8,069 nucleotides of DNA from Candidatus Moranbacteria bacterium GW2011_GWE1_49_15 (lineage in GTDB: Bacteria > Patescibacteriota > Minisyncoccia > Moranbacterales > GWC2-37-73). This document shows positions 1 through 5,388 of this stretch, piece after piece (the first letter of the stretch is position 1; every line of letters starts with the position of its first letter). The notes beneath the pieces are model-generated. The model ran no database searches. It worked only from the letters and a program-made list of their open reading frames with translations, and had not been told where the DNA came from. The DNA lies in the NCBI GenBank assembly GCA_001003855.1, contig LCPX01000039.1:1-8069 (forward strand), written 5' to 3'. The position numbers and the translations under genes were made by a program.

Positions 1-1
1 G

Positions 2-202
2 TTGTTCCAGGCGATAAAAAGCGTGAAGAATAAAAGCGTCGAAGACGTTTCCATTTGGACTTTTCTTTCCATCGTCGCGATAGGTTCGCTTTGGCTTTAT
101 TATGGAATCTTGATAAAAAATATCCCCCTGATAATAGGGAATTCGATCAAGCTGTTCACCGCGTTGGCCGTGGTCTTCGTATATTTCAGATACAGGAAGT
201 AA
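2..202 (+). CDS. SemiSWEET / MtN3-saliva family sugar transporter, 5'-truncated
   Basis: This is the C-terminal part of a small membrane transporter of the SemiSWEET (PQ-loop) family, which moves sugars across the cytoplasmic membrane as a dimer of three-helix units. About 66 residues are visible. The stretch KNKSVEDVS followed by WTFLSIVAIGSLWLYYGIL and then a conserved Asn (GNSIKL) matches the loop, second helix and third helix of the family, ending in a basic FRYRK tail. Family members are usually 85-95 residues, so about 20 residues including helix 1 lie upstream of the window; the TTG at base 2 is probably internal rather than a start. At the place of the family's Pro-Gln pair the sequence reads Phe-Gln, an unusual substitution. 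The stop is TAA, and a strong hairpin terminator follows 76 bases later. Sugar specificity cannot be read from the sequence. Confidence 0.75.
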   Translation: MFQAIKSVKNKSVEDVSIWTFLSIVAIGSLWLYYGILIKNIPLIIGNSIKLFTALAVVFVYFRYRK

Positions 203-278
203 GATCCATGTTTATTATTTAAATAAGCGATTTTGGAATCTGAATAATAAGAGGAGAAACAAGCCGTTTTGCGGATTC

Positions 279-313
279 AAAATACACCCTGATTTTCGGT
301 CAGGGTGTATTTT
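279..313 (+). terminator. Bidirectional rho-independent terminator
   Basis: Bases 279-292 and 300-313 form a perfect 14-bp stem around a 7-base loop (TTTTCGG). The left arm begins with AAAA and the right arm ends with TTTT, so it can act on either strand. It closes the SemiSWEET transcript. Confidence 0.85.
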
Positions 314-431
314 GTAAATTAAATGAAAAATCCTTATTTTAAAGCCTTTATTTGAAAATAGCAGGGCGATAGGCTCCAGGTAATGCCTAGTTTCCATGTT
401 TTGAGTCAGGGTTGCAGGGGGAGGTAAACCC
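314..431. other. Intergenic stretch without a gene
   Basis: With its flanks this is part of a 325-base gap (203-527). It holds an AT-rich element that recurs near 3785 (listed separately) and a small inverted repeat TAGGC (370-374) / GCCTA (385-389). A second inverted repeat, GGGTT (409-413) / AACCC (427-431), abuts the -35 box at 432 and could be an operator. I see no convincing coding sequence. A long minus-strand frame across 215-940 is a shadow of the gene at 528. Confidence 0.4.
324..360. repeat. Copy 1 of a dispersed AT-rich intergenic element
   Basis: This stretch resembles 3785-3820. Both have TGAAAAA, then TCCTTATT, then AA-GC, then CTTTATTT, then AA, with one 2-base and one 1-base length difference. 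Here TATTTT and AAAATA also form a weak inverted repeat. It lies about 70 bases upstream of the promoter of the gene at 528. In AT-rich DNA part of this similarity could be chance. Confidence 0.4.
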
Positions 432-460
432 TTGACTATTCTTATTTTTTGTGCTAGTAT
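432..460 (+). promoter_or_regulatory. Sigma70-type promoter with extended -10
   Basis: The -35 TTGACT (432-437) and -10 TAGTAT (455-460) are separated by exactly 17 bases. A TG at 452-453 makes an extended -10. The start of transcription would be near 467, giving a leader of about 61 bases before the ATG at 528. Confidence 0.8.
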
Positions 461-512
461 GTATGGAAGTTCTTTTCGTGCACAGTCAGTCGGCCTAGAG
501 CCATCAACCCCC

Positions 513-520
513 AAAGGAGG
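513..520 (+). promoter_or_regulatory. Strong Shine-Dalgarno site deciding the start at 528
   Basis: AAAGGAGG ends 7 bases before the ATG at 528-530. It is the only full-strength SD in the window and fixes the start against an upstream in-frame ATG at 432 that lies in the promoter. The CCCCC run at 508-512 could fold onto GGAGG (516-520) with an AAA loop and one C-A mismatch, partly masking the site. Confidence 0.8.
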
Positions 521-527
521 TCTTTCA

Positions 528-1064
528 ATGGAAAACGTACGGGTTCTTTCGGCTTTTGAAAACAGGAGATTGAGTGAACTTAAGCTTTCTCCGAAGGTTG
601 AAAAACGGGTAAGGGAAGTTTGGGAGAATGAGCGGGAAGTCAAAGGCGGTAGCCGATTGATCTCCGTCGCTCTATTTTTCCTGGTGCCGGGGATCATCGC
701 CCTGTTCGTTATCGGAGAGACGAACAAAAGCTTGGCGAAAGTCGACAATATCGCCATGCTGGCAGCTTGGGTGACCATGATCATCATTCCCAGTCTGGTG
801 GTTTTGTTTCTGGCGGCAATGTTTTCAAAGCAGGAGAAGAGATTTATTCTGGGCCACGTTTTTATGAGTATATGGCGCGGGACCAAGAAATGGATGAGGG
901 CCATTAACAGGTTCAATGGTTTCTGCCTGTTCCTGGTCATGGCCTATTGCGGACATGTCTTCACGGCAATCGTGTTTGCGGTCGTCTGGATTGCAAATGT
1001 CCTGATGAACGCGATCATAAGAGTAGAGGTGCAGAAGGAAATCGAGCGCCTGGAAAATTTTTAG
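528..1064 (+). CDS. Membrane protein of unknown function, 178 aa
   Basis: I do not recognise this family. Residues 1-43 form a charged, probably cytoplasmic N-terminal segment with many Glu, Lys and Arg and a coiled-coil-like stretch around 15-39. Hydrophobic segments lie at about 44-63 (with a central Pro-Gly), 75-99, and 131-164, the last long enough for two helices. Residues 100-130 between them are basic and Trp-containing, as expected for a cytoplasmic loop. The protein ends in a charged helix (RVEVQKEIERLENF). There is no signal peptide, Cys pair or catalytic motif that I can identify. The start at 528 is chosen for the SD at 513-520 and the promoter at 432-460. The gene is transcribed alone: a terminator follows it and the next gene is on the other strand. 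The promoter and SD suggest relatively high expression. Confidence 0.75.
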   Translation: MENVRVLSAFENRRLSELKLSPKVEKRVREVWENEREVKGGSRLISVALFFLVPGIIALFVIGETNKSLAKVDNIAMLAAWVTMIIIPSLVVLFLAAMFSKQEKRFILGHVFMSIWRGTKKWMRAINRFNGFCLFLVMAYCGHVFTAIVFAVVWIANVLMNAIIRVEVQKEIERLENF

Positions 1065-1090
1065 AGATTCCGGGCTTAGAAAGCAAAATG

Positions 1091-1122
1091 GGGAGCGGGT
1101 AAATATGCCTTCTCCCTTTTTT
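1091..1122 (+). terminator. Rho-independent terminator between convergent genes
   Basis: GGGAG (1091-1095) pairs with CTCCC (1112-1116). One mismatch follows, then three inner pairs (1097-1099 with 1108-1110), around a loop of seven bases and followed by TTTTTT. It ends the 528-1064 transcript. The T-run overlaps the stop codon of the convergent minus-strand gene. Confidence 0.65.
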
Positions 1123-2521
1123 ATTTTTCCAAGATGATTTCATACTCCTCATCCCTTTCCGGGTGGGAGACGATTTCCGTTTGCCCGCCAAGGTCTTCCG
1201 CTTTTTTGAAGGAATCTTTGGTCCAATCCAGTCCTATTAGGTTATCTGAAGTTTTTAAGTTTGTTTTTTTGAAAACGCGCTGATTGATTTTATTAAGAAT
1301 ATGGAGCATGAGAGAAACGGGATTTTTCGACACCATGACGTTCTTTCCGAAACGGATATGTTTTATGCCGTATTTTTCCGCCAGCTCAGAAACTATTTTG
1401 AAATAGGGAGGGAAGAAATGGATATGTTCATGCGAATTGATCCCGTCGGGATTTTTTCCGAACAGCTCGATGAATTTTCCGATCTGGTTTTCCCAGGAAA
1501 GCCTGGTTTTTTCGGTCCCGTTTCCAAAGAAGAATCCGAAGATGAACAAGACGCTTCGCAGGACAAATCCTTTCCTTTCTTTCTGTTTCGTCGCGGTCAG
1601 ATGGATATCAAGAAGCACTCCTGAATTTTTGAGTCTGGTTATTTCTTCTGGTGAAAAAACGCCGTCGGTCATTATGGCTACGCGCCCGATTTTTCTTTTC
1701 TCCGCCAGTTCCAGCGTCCTCGAGTTGACCTTTTCGTTTTTTCCGAAGTCGTCAGCCGAGATTATTACCCTACCGTGTTCCGGTAGTGTCTTGTATTTAT
1801 AGGCGCCTAGGAAATCATTGAAACGGATCCTGAGAAGCGACGATAGCATGTTCAGCGGATCATAGAATATCCGTATATGGCTGAACCGGGGATTCTCCAA
1901 CGTTATGGGCAGTTCCTTGATGGGACAGCCGATCTTGGAGGCGATGAAGATTATTTCCGAGTCGAAGGCGAAACGGTCGACCGTCGCCATGGAGAAGATT
2001 TTACGGGCCGCGCTCCCTTTGAAAACCTTGAAGCCGCATTGGGTGTCTTTGATTTTCCAATTGTCCAGGATCGCCATCCTCATGACCCGGAAAACATTTT
2101 CCATGATTTTCCTATACCAGATTACCGGTATCTTCACGATCAGTCCCGGGACGAATCTGGATGCGATGGCCAGGTCGGCACCCGTTTCGATTCGGGGAAC
2201 GAATTTCCCAAGTTCTTCTATGGGGATGGCGAGATCGGCGTCCAAAAACATGGCTATTTCGAATTTCGAAGCGAGTATGCCTTCTCTGACAGCTTTGCCT
2301 TTTCCTCCATTGATCGGATTGTGGACGATCATGATTTTTATTTCTTGTTCCAGTTTCCTTAACTCTTCCAGGGTATTGTCGCTGCTGCCGTCGTTTACGG
2401 TTATTATCTCAAAAGCCCCGAAGTTGGCCTCGAGGTAGCGGTGTATCTCATGGATGTTTTTATAAATGGTCCTGCCTTCGTTGAAGCAGGGGACCACTAC
2501 GGATATCTCTTTGAATTTCAT
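1121..2521 (-). CDS. Fusion of GT2 polyprenyl-phosphate glycosyltransferase and YdjC/ChbG-family deacetylase, 466 aa
   Basis: Two enzymes in one chain. Residues 1-245 are a GT-A family 2 transferase of the ALG5/DPM type: VVVPCFNEG (8-16), NDGSSDNT (43-50), NGGKGKAVREG (71-81), the metal/nucleotide-binding DAD (94-96), ASRF (120-123), the ALG5-like DTQCGFKVF (159-167) and DSE (187-189). It would transfer a sugar from a nucleotide donor to polyprenyl phosphate at the inner membrane face; no membrane helices follow the domain. Residues 251-466 are a YdjC-like carbohydrate deacetylase: ISADDFG with a conserved Asn at 266, DIHLT (305-309), NSHEHIHFFP (362-371), and TEIVSHP (448-454), including the Asp and His residues that bind the metal in this family. 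The chain ends soon after that last motif, so the C-terminus is short. No SD is seen; the start abuts the first beta strand of the transferase. It is divergent from the gene at 2663. Confidence 0.85.
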   Translation of the reverse strand: MKFKEISVVVPCFNEGRTIYKNIHEIHRYLEANFGAFEIITVNDGSSDNTLEELRKLEQEIKIMIVHNPINGGKGKAVREGILASKFEIAMFLDADLAIPIEELGKFVPRIETGADLAIASRFVPGLIVKIPVIWYRKIMENVFRVMRMAILDNWKIKDTQCGFKVFKGSAARKIFSMATVDRFAFDSEIIFIASKIGCPIKELPITLENPRFSHIRIFYDPLNMLSSLLRIRFNDFLGAYKYKTLPEHGRVIISADDFGKNEKVNSRTLELAEKRKIGRVAIMTDGVFSPEEITRLKNSGVLLDIHLTATKQKERKGFVLRSVLFIFGFFFGNGTEKTRLSWENQIGKFIELFGKNPDGINSHEHIHFFPPYFKIVSELAEKYGIKHIRFGKNVMVSKNPVSLMLHILNKINQRVFKKTNLKTSDNLIGLDWTKDSFKKAEDLGGQTEIVSHPERDEEYEIILEK

Positions 2522-2551
2522 ATGTTTCTGGATATCTTCACGTCTTATTGG

Positions 2552-2580
2552 ATTATAGCAGAAGCTTCGGCGGAATCCAG
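2552..2580 (-). promoter_or_regulatory. Promoter of the GT2-YdjC gene, extended -10
   Basis: On the minus strand TGCTATAAT gives a perfect -10 (2557 to 2552) with an upstream TG. The -35 at 2580-2575 is weak (CTGGAT, 17-base spacer), as tolerated with an extended -10. Transcription would start near 2545, about 24 bases before the ATG. Confidence 0.65.
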
Positions 2581-2606
2581 CTTTCGGGCCATCGCCGAAA
2601 CTTTCC

Positions 2607-2632
2607 TTGGCGGAACGGTTGTATGCTATAAT
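2607..2632 (+). promoter_or_regulatory. Promoter of the membrane-protein gene at 2663, extended -10
   Basis: TGCTATAAT at 2624-2632 is identical to the divergent -10 on the other strand. TTGGCG at 2607 is 14 bases away, too close for an ideal -35, so the extended -10 probably carries recognition. The start would be near 2639, leaving a leader of about 24 bases without an SD. Confidence 0.6.
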
Positions 2633-2662
2633 GGAATAAATCTAATCTTTATTACAAAAACA

Positions 2663-3172
2663 ATGAGTGACAACTCACGAAGCACGGAGAAGCTTCTCCT
2701 AATTCTCCTGTTTTTCATAACCGTGACCCAGTTTTCAACCTGGGGATACCAGTCAGTGAAATACATATTGGGTACCATATTCGACGTGAAGATCTTAAGC
2801 ACCCCCTTTGACACGGTAATCGGTATCGCGGCTATGGTGGCGAGCGCCTTGGTTTTTGCAGGAGCGGCCATGTGGTGGAAAGGCAAGGTTTCCGCGAAGG
2901 ATTATTTCATTTTCGGATCGCTTCTCTTTGTCCTCAAGAACATATTGGATATCATAAACCAGGTCATCTTGTTCGGGATCAAATATGAAGGAGTCACCAA
3001 ATCGGTTTCCAATATCGAAGGGCTCGCCATATCGATCGGAAACGAGTTCTTCCAGTTGGCTTTCTGGGTTTTCGTCATGATGTACTTCAGATACAGGATA
3101 TCGCAGTCTGAATCCGGAGAAGCCGTGAGCGCGCCGCAGCAGGAAAGCGGGCAGATATCCTTCACCAGATAG
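2663..3172 (+). CDS. Four-helix membrane protein of unknown function, 169 aa
   Basis: I do not recognise this family. Four hydrophobic segments lie at about residues 10-34, 50-71, 81-104 and 121-142. Short charged loops (KGKVSAKD at 73-80) separate segments 2 and 3, and a polar Ser/Glu/Gln-rich tail (146-169) follows the last helix. A conserved-looking YFRYR sits at the end of helix 4. There is no signal peptide or catalytic motif. The start is the ATG at 2663, because the frame upstream of it runs through the promoter and the start of the divergent gene. The ATG has no SD. A bidirectional terminator follows 20 bases after the stop, so the gene is probably monocistronic. Divergence from the GT2-YdjC fusion could mean shared regulation, and a membrane partner for that enzyme is possible, but nothing in the protein shows it. 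Confidence 0.7.
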   Translation: MSDNSRSTEKLLLILLFFITVTQFSTWGYQSVKYILGTIFDVKILSTPFDTVIGIAAMVASALVFAGAAMWWKGKVSAKDYFIFGSLLFVLKNILDIINQVILFGIKYEGVTKSVSNIEGLAISIGNEFFQLAFWVFVMMYFRYRISQSESGEAVSAPQQESGQISFTR

Positions 3173-3192
3173 TCCCACTTCTTGATCGAATT

Positions 3193-3222
3193 AAAAAATG
3201 CCTACGCAAGTAGGCATTTTTT
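3193..3222. terminator. Bidirectional terminator with GCAA tetraloop
   Basis: A perfect 13-bp stem (3193-3205 with 3210-3222) is closed by a GCAA tetraloop. It has six A at the 5' end and six T at the 3' end. It sits between the convergent genes ending at 3172 (+) and 3257 (-) and can stop both. Confidence 0.9.
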
Positions 3223-3256
3223 AGTCAGGTATTTTTTTATGGCGGGAAACGCGTTA

Positions 3257-3730
3257 TCAGGCTTCCTGTTTCTCGAAAGCGAATTTATTTTTCTTCATTT
3301 CTTTGAGAAGTATTTCGATATGGCGTTCGGTTTCGCTGTTGAGCCTGCAAAGGACGCTTTTTACGGATTCGCTCGAGGGCGTGAAGATGTCGAAGCATTT
3401 CTTTTCCAGCATGGACCGTTCGATGCGGAGCGCCGTGCAGAGCGCTTCGCGGTGCGATACTTCGTATTCATGCGCCTTCTCGATTTCCTCCAAAACGAAA
3501 TCCATGACGTAGCGGATGATTCCCCGGGAAAATTTGTTTTCAGCCACGGGGGTGCCATGATCCGCCTCATGCCTGCTTTCGCCCACATTGGAGGCATGGG
3601 CCGCCTCTTCCTGGGAAAGTCTTTCCCAGAATCCGCTTTTGTCCGGGACTTTTTCCGCATAAAGGGCGTAAAGCTTGCTGATATTGAGCTCGTTTTCCTC
3701 GAAAAGATGCATCAAGGGCCTATCGTTCAT
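3257..3730 (-). CDS. Ferritin/rubrerythrin-like four-helix protein, 157 aa
   Basis: The protein is almost wholly helical and polar, with four helices at about 5-27, 34-55, 70-116 and 121-147. Helix A carries Glu 11, 12 and 14. Helix B has E42-A-A-H45, the ExxH diiron motif of the ferritin-like superfamily. Helix C carries Glu 104 and Glu 109. Helix D has E133, E135 and H137, so the usual second ExxH is not exact (Thr is at the -3 position). Known relatives bind two irons and act in peroxide reduction or iron handling; whether this one is a peroxidase, an oxidase or a non-catalytic relative cannot be told. There is no rubredoxin-type Cys4 domain, and the two central Cys (98, 112) are not paired that way. 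The start ATG at 3730 has an A-rich leader without an SD. The stop is TGA. The gene is convergent with the gene at 2663 and divergent from the DUF1428 gene. Confidence 0.6.
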   Translation of the reverse strand: MNDRPLMHLFEENELNISKLYALYAEKVPDKSGFWERLSQEEAAHASNVGESRHEADHGTPVAENKFSRGIIRYVMDFVLEEIEKAHEYEVSHREALCTALRIERSMLEKKCFDIFTPSSESVKSVLCRLNSETERHIEILLKEMKKNKFAFEKQEA

Positions 3731-3761
3731 TTTTTTTGTTTTATTTTTTTAGGGTTTTCTA

Positions 3762-3790
3762 AAGATAGCATGTTTTACTACTATTGAAAA
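3762..3790 (-). promoter_or_regulatory. Promoter of the ferritin-like gene
   Basis: On the minus strand, -35 TTTTCA (3790-3785) and -10 TATCTT (3767-3762) are 17 bases apart. TGC precedes the -10, making it extended. The start would be near 3755, giving a leader of about 25 bases. The AT-rich repeat element begins at the -35. Confidence 0.55.
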
Positions 3791-3820
3791 AGATCCTTAT
3801 TCCAAGGCTTTATTTCAAGG
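3785..3820. repeat. Copy 2 of the dispersed AT-rich intergenic element
   Basis: This resembles 324-360 (shared TGAAAAA, TCCTTATT and CTTTATTT blocks). Read on the minus strand this copy is itself a tandem of CCTTGAAATAA and CCTTGGAATAA, 13 bases apart. It lies just upstream of the ferritin-like gene's promoter, where an activator or repressor site would be expected. Confidence 0.4.
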
Positions 3821-3877
3821 AAAAACCGAGTGAAACAACGGCTTTTCAGGCTTGTATTAATCTAAGTAATCTTTTAT

Positions 3878-4258
3878 ATGAAAAATATGGCTAAATACGT
3901 GGACGGATTCGTGATCGCGATTCCGGTTAAAAATTTGCCGACCTATCAGAAGATGGCTAAAGAAGCCGCCAAGGTTTGGAAAAAATACGGAGCGCTTGAG
4001 TATTTCGAATGCGTGGGTGAGGACCTTTCTCCCAAGACAGGTGGGATGAAAATTTTGAAATTTCCCCAAATGGTCAAGGCCAAACGTGGCGAAACGGTAG
4101 TGTTTTCTTTTGTCGTGTACAAGTCCAGGGCGCACCGCGACTCCGTGAACGGCAAAGTCATGAAGGATCCTTTCATGGCGAAATATGAAAACAAGCCTAT
4201 GCCGTTCGATATGAAGCGGATGGCATACGGTGGGTTCAAGACGATCGTCGATCTATAG
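3878..4258 (+). CDS. DUF1428 family protein (YbaA-like), 126 aa
   Basis: A soluble alpha/beta-barrel-type small protein of the DUF1428 family (E. coli YbaA is a member), whose function is not established. The recognisable blocks are KYVDGFVIAIPVKNL with the following YQKMAKEAAKVWKKYGALEYFECVGED, then VVFSFVVYKSRAHRD, and the C-terminal MPFDMKRMAYGGFKTIVD. The length (about 120) is normal and the gene is intact. The first ATG at 3878 is used here; the ATG at 3887 (giving MAKYVDGF) matches relatives equally well and cannot be excluded. No SD precedes either. The gene is divergent from the ferritin-like gene. A possible hairpin terminator lies between it and the cupin gene downstream. Confidence 0.85.
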   Translation: MKNMAKYVDGFVIAIPVKNLPTYQKMAKEAAKVWKKYGALEYFECVGEDLSPKTGGMKILKFPQMVKAKRGETVVFSFVVYKSRAHRDSVNGKVMKDPFMAKYENKPMPFDMKRMAYGGFKTIVDL

Positions 4259-4263
4259 GAATT

Positions 4264-4293
4264 AAAATGGCCGTTTAGTCTTGGGACATTTTT
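4264..4293 (+). terminator. Possible weak terminator after the DUF1428 gene
   Basis: AAAATG (4264-4269) pairs with CATTTT (4287-4292). A mismatch follows, then CC/GG inner pairs, with T residues downstream. The stem is imperfect, so read-through into the cupin gene is likely. Confidence 0.4.
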
Positions 4294-4319
4294 GCTGGTA
4301 ATTTTTAATCGATATTTTT

Positions 4320-4631
4320 ATGGAAGAAGATAATCTGAATCTGAGGGACATGGTCGCATATCAGGAAGGTTCGGTCGTGAGCCGGGAGGTATTGAAGACC
4401 GACCATGGTTCCGTTACATTGTTCGCTTTCGAAGCGGGGCAGGGACTCAGTGAGCATACCGCTCCGTTCGATGTGCTTGTCAATGTGATCGACGGGGAAG
4501 GGGAGATAACCATTTCCGGGAAAACGCATGTGTTGAACGAAGGGCAGATGATAATAATGCCGGCGAACGAACCCCACTCGTTGAATGCGCAAAAGAGGTT
4601 CAAGATGTTTCTGGTGATGCTGAAAAAATAG
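4320..4631 (+). CDS. Small single-domain cupin protein, 103 aa
   Basis: A single cupin_2 beta-barrel fills the protein. Motif 1 reads GQGLSEHTAPFDVLVNVIDGEGEI (40-63) and motif 2 reads GQMIIMPANEPHSL (75-88). Of the metal ligands of a canonical cupin, His46 and His86 are present, but the second His of motif 1 is Ala48 and the Glu is missing; Asp51 might substitute. This HTAPFD variant is common among small stand-alone bacterial cupins, whose roles are mostly undefined. It is cytoplasmic, with no signal peptide. The ATG at 4320 has only a T-rich leader and no SD. The DoxX-family gene follows after 48 bases with no clear terminator, so the two may be co-transcribed. Sensor, isomerase or dioxygenase roles are all possible. 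Confidence 0.8.
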   Translation: MEEDNLNLRDMVAYQEGSVVSREVLKTDHGSVTLFAFEAGQGLSEHTAPFDVLVNVIDGEGEITISGKTHVLNEGQMIIMPANEPHSLNAQKRFKMFLVMLKK

Positions 4632-4679
4632 CGACTTTTATCGTATTTTACGAAAAACAAATCCTTAAAGGGAAATGGT

Positions 4680-5099
4680 ATGGAAAACATAAAAAATGAT
4701 CACCACTTGCTTCAAGACGCGGCCTTGCTCATATCGCGTTTGGTCATCGCGGCAGTTTTTCTGTTCACGGCTTGGGCCAAATGGCGATATATATCAACTG
4801 ATCCCGAAGGGGTGAGCGCGCTGATGGAAAATTTGATCAGATTTCTCATAGTCGTCGAGCCGTTGGGCGCCGTGGCGCTTATTTCCGGATTTCTCGTTCG
4901 TTGGGCCGCGGCCGGAATGGCTATGATTATGATCGGAGCGATTTATATCCTGGGTTTTACCACGAAAGCCCCGTTTTTCACGACCCCCGAGGCGATCGGT
5001 ATGGATTATAACGCGTTGGTTTTGGCAGGATGTTTGGTTTTGGTCGCCTTCGGGGCCGGGAGTTGGTCGCTCGATAGGTGGCGAAAAAAAATCGCATGA
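4680..5099 (+). CDS. DoxX family membrane protein, 139 aa
   Basis: This is a four-helix membrane protein of the DoxX superfamily. Helices lie at about 14-34 (ISRLVIAAVFLFTAWAKW), 52-70 (containing the family's VEPLGAVALISGF block), 75-93 and 111-127. It ends in GAGSWSLDRW, the usual DoxX C-terminal signature. Relatives occur as quinol-oxidase subunits and as membrane partners in thiol/redox stress systems; here no partner oxidase is nearby, so only membership can be stated. A modest SD (AAAGGGA, 4667-4673) lies 6 bases before the ATG, and the length is typical. It probably shares a transcript with the cupin 48 bases upstream, and ends at a terminator at 5129. Confidence 0.8.
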   Translation: MENIKNDHHLLQDAALLISRLVIAAVFLFTAWAKWRYISTDPEGVSALMENLIRFLIVVEPLGAVALISGFLVRWAAAGMAMIMIGAIYILGFTTKAPFFTTPEAIGMDYNALVLAGCLVLVAFGAGSWSLDRWRKKIA

Positions 5100-5128
5100 A
5101 ATTTTTTTAATTTTAATTTTTCGCGGAT

Positions 5129-5160
5129 CCGTTTTTTTATTTTTGAAAAAACGGTTTTTT
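5129..5160 (+). terminator. Rho-independent terminator after the DoxX gene
   Basis: CCGTTTTTT (5129-5137) pairs with AAAAAACGG (5146-5154) around an 8-base loop, followed by six T. It separates the cupin-DoxX unit from the lyase promoter. Confidence 0.75.
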
Positions 5161-5169
5161 AAAATCTTC

Positions 5170-5187
5170 CGGATTAGGCCTTATCCG
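5170..5187. promoter_or_regulatory. 18-bp imperfect palindrome upstream of the lyase promoter
   Basis: CGGAT-T-AGGCCT-T-ATCCG is symmetrical apart from one T-T pair in each arm, with its centre about 54 bases upstream of the -35 hexamer at 5230. This size and symmetry fit a site for a dimeric regulator; a residual hairpin after the DoxX terminator is the alternative. Confidence 0.4.
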
Positions 5188-5210
5188 CGCCGTTAGTGGG
5201 TTTGGATGGA

Positions 5211-5258
5211 AAAAAACGGCAAAAAACGCTTGACTTTTTTTGATTTTCGTCTTATATT
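5211..5258 (+). promoter_or_regulatory. Promoter of the alginate lyase gene with phased A-tracts
   Basis: The -35 TTGACT (5230-5235) and -10 TATATT (5253-5258) are separated by exactly 17 bases. Directly upstream is a tandem pair of 10-base units, AAAAAACGGC and AAAAAACGCT (5211-5230), that places A-tracts one helical turn apart, like an UP element or bent DNA. Transcription would start near 5265, leaving a leader of about 124 bases, much longer than for the other genes here. The leader has no ATG and no clear SD. Confidence 0.75.
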
Positions 5259-5388
5259 CTTGGGGCAAATTCGAGGCAGCGTTTTACGGTTGGAAATAAA
5301 AATAGAAAAAAATAATCTAAATTGTTTCTCCAGCCGCAATCAAGCAGCCACGGATCGAAATAAGTAAGATAAACAGTAAAAACAAATT

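Noticed and set aside
432..527. N-terminal extension of the membrane protein at 528
   Set aside because: The upstream ATG lies inside the -35 box, while a consensus SD sits 7 bases before the ATG at 528.
215..940. 241-codon minus-strand frame
   Set aside because: It overlaps the well-supported plus gene at 528, its promoter, its SD and the terminator at 279, and its product shows no family features.
1301..2438. Several plus-strand frames of 100-180 codons
   Set aside because: They are antisense shadows of the GT2-YdjC coding sequence, which has motifs along its whole length.
2441..2662. N-terminal extension of the membrane protein at 2663
   Set aside because: It would overlap the divergent GT2 gene start and both promoters; the hydrophobic four-helix protein starts naturally at 2663.
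4633..4660. Small TCGTA/TACGA inverted repeat between the cupin and DoxX genes
   Set aside because: A 5-bp stem without a T-tract is too weak to call a terminator.
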